Source of the DNA: Oenococcus kitaharae
GTDB taxonomy: Bacteria; Bacillota; Bacilli; Lactobacillales; Lactobacillaceae
Assembly (NCBI RefSeq): GCF_025758695.1
Contig: NZ_JANJQP010000002.1
Coordinates: forward strand, 434,001-498,000
Length of the DNA: 64,000 nucleotides
Direction of reading: 5' to 3'
The notes below the pieces were generated by a model. The model made no database searches, was not told where the DNA came from, and worked only from the letters and a program-made list of their open reading frames with translations. A program made the translations under genes and the position numbers. How positions within the stretch are numbered: the first letter of the stretch is position 1; every line of letters begins with the position of its first letter. Positions 63,983-64,000 of the stretch are shown here, one piece after another.

Positions 63983-64000
63983 ATGAGATATTTAATTACT
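63983..64000 (+). CDS. Possible start of a gene cut by the window edge
   Basis: ATG AGA TAT TTA ATT ACT reads MRYLIT before the window ends. TACTAT/TATGAT lies 7-10 bases upstream. The sequence is too short to identify. MRYLIT is how many Rossmann-fold sugar-nucleotide enzymes begin, including RmlD, but this is only a guess. Confidence 0.3.

Overview
The window looks like chromosomal DNA of a low-to-moderate-GC Gram-positive lactic acid bacterium. The best fit is an obligately heterofermentative relative of Leuconostoc/Oenococcus: a secreted GH68 fructansucrase with a YKxGKxW-type signal peptide, a D-lactate dehydrogenase, many catabolite (cre) operators, T-box and TPP leaders, sortase-built pili, and a decayed methionine pathway. 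The species cannot be fixed from sequence alone. I saw no tRNA or rRNA gene, CRISPR array, insertion sequence or prophage.

Layout. (1) 1-4100, minus strand: a GH38 alpha-mannosidase (cut by the window edge), a fructose-family PTS EIIABC, an RpiR regulator and a D-lactate dehydrogenase. (2) 4203-8483: a hicB remnant, then a GH68 fructansucrase with five C-terminal wall-binding-type repeats. (3) 8665-12526: a TPP riboswitch driving a ykoEFDC thiamine/HMP ECF transporter, then a complete methionine-type T-box in front of a metE stump. (4) 12660-13795: a small membrane protein and a MerR/TipAS regulator with its operator. (5) 13893-21530: a pilus operon (VWA tip adhesin, minor pilin, backbone pilin, two class C sortases) behind a promoter with a perfect 18-bp cre palindrome. 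(6) 21527-23280: an ABC-F resistance-type ATPase with an attenuator leader and a three-codon upstream ORF. (7) 23412-27884: a C39-like peptidase, an MFS sugar transporter, a pyruvyl-transferase-like protein and a small envelope protein.

(8) 28016-36395: sugar catabolism. ROK kinase, GntR/UTRA regulator, GH1 phospho-beta-glucosidase and PTS IIA/IIB (no IIC) are followed by a divergent LacI regulator and an oxidoreductase/isomerase/GRP-transporter operon. (9) 36435-36910: an unidentified structured leader RNA in front of a 55-aa membrane protein. (10) 36915-42694: AraC regulator divergent from a GH13 alpha-glucosidase and an ABC importer without its own ATPase. (11) 42754-49909: a ugp-like importer with a glycerophosphodiesterase and a metallophosphoesterase, divergent from a second AraC regulator. 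(12) 49961-56494: an ABC importer joined to adenine deaminase and a nucleoside hydrolase, behind PurBox-like sites, which suggests a purine uptake and salvage operon. (13) 56496-57728: a Fic-fold protein with a degenerate catalytic motif. (14) 57866-62353: two paralogous GT2 glycosyltransferases and rmlACB for dTDP-rhamnose, without rmlD. (15) 62557-63786: a DUF2075-type ATPase whose promoter suggests a leaderless transcript.

The common theme is carbon and nucleoside scavenging under catabolite control, plus surface construction (fructan, pili, rhamnose glycans). RNA-based regulation is abundant: TPP riboswitch, T-box, ABC-F attenuator and one structured leader that I could not assign.
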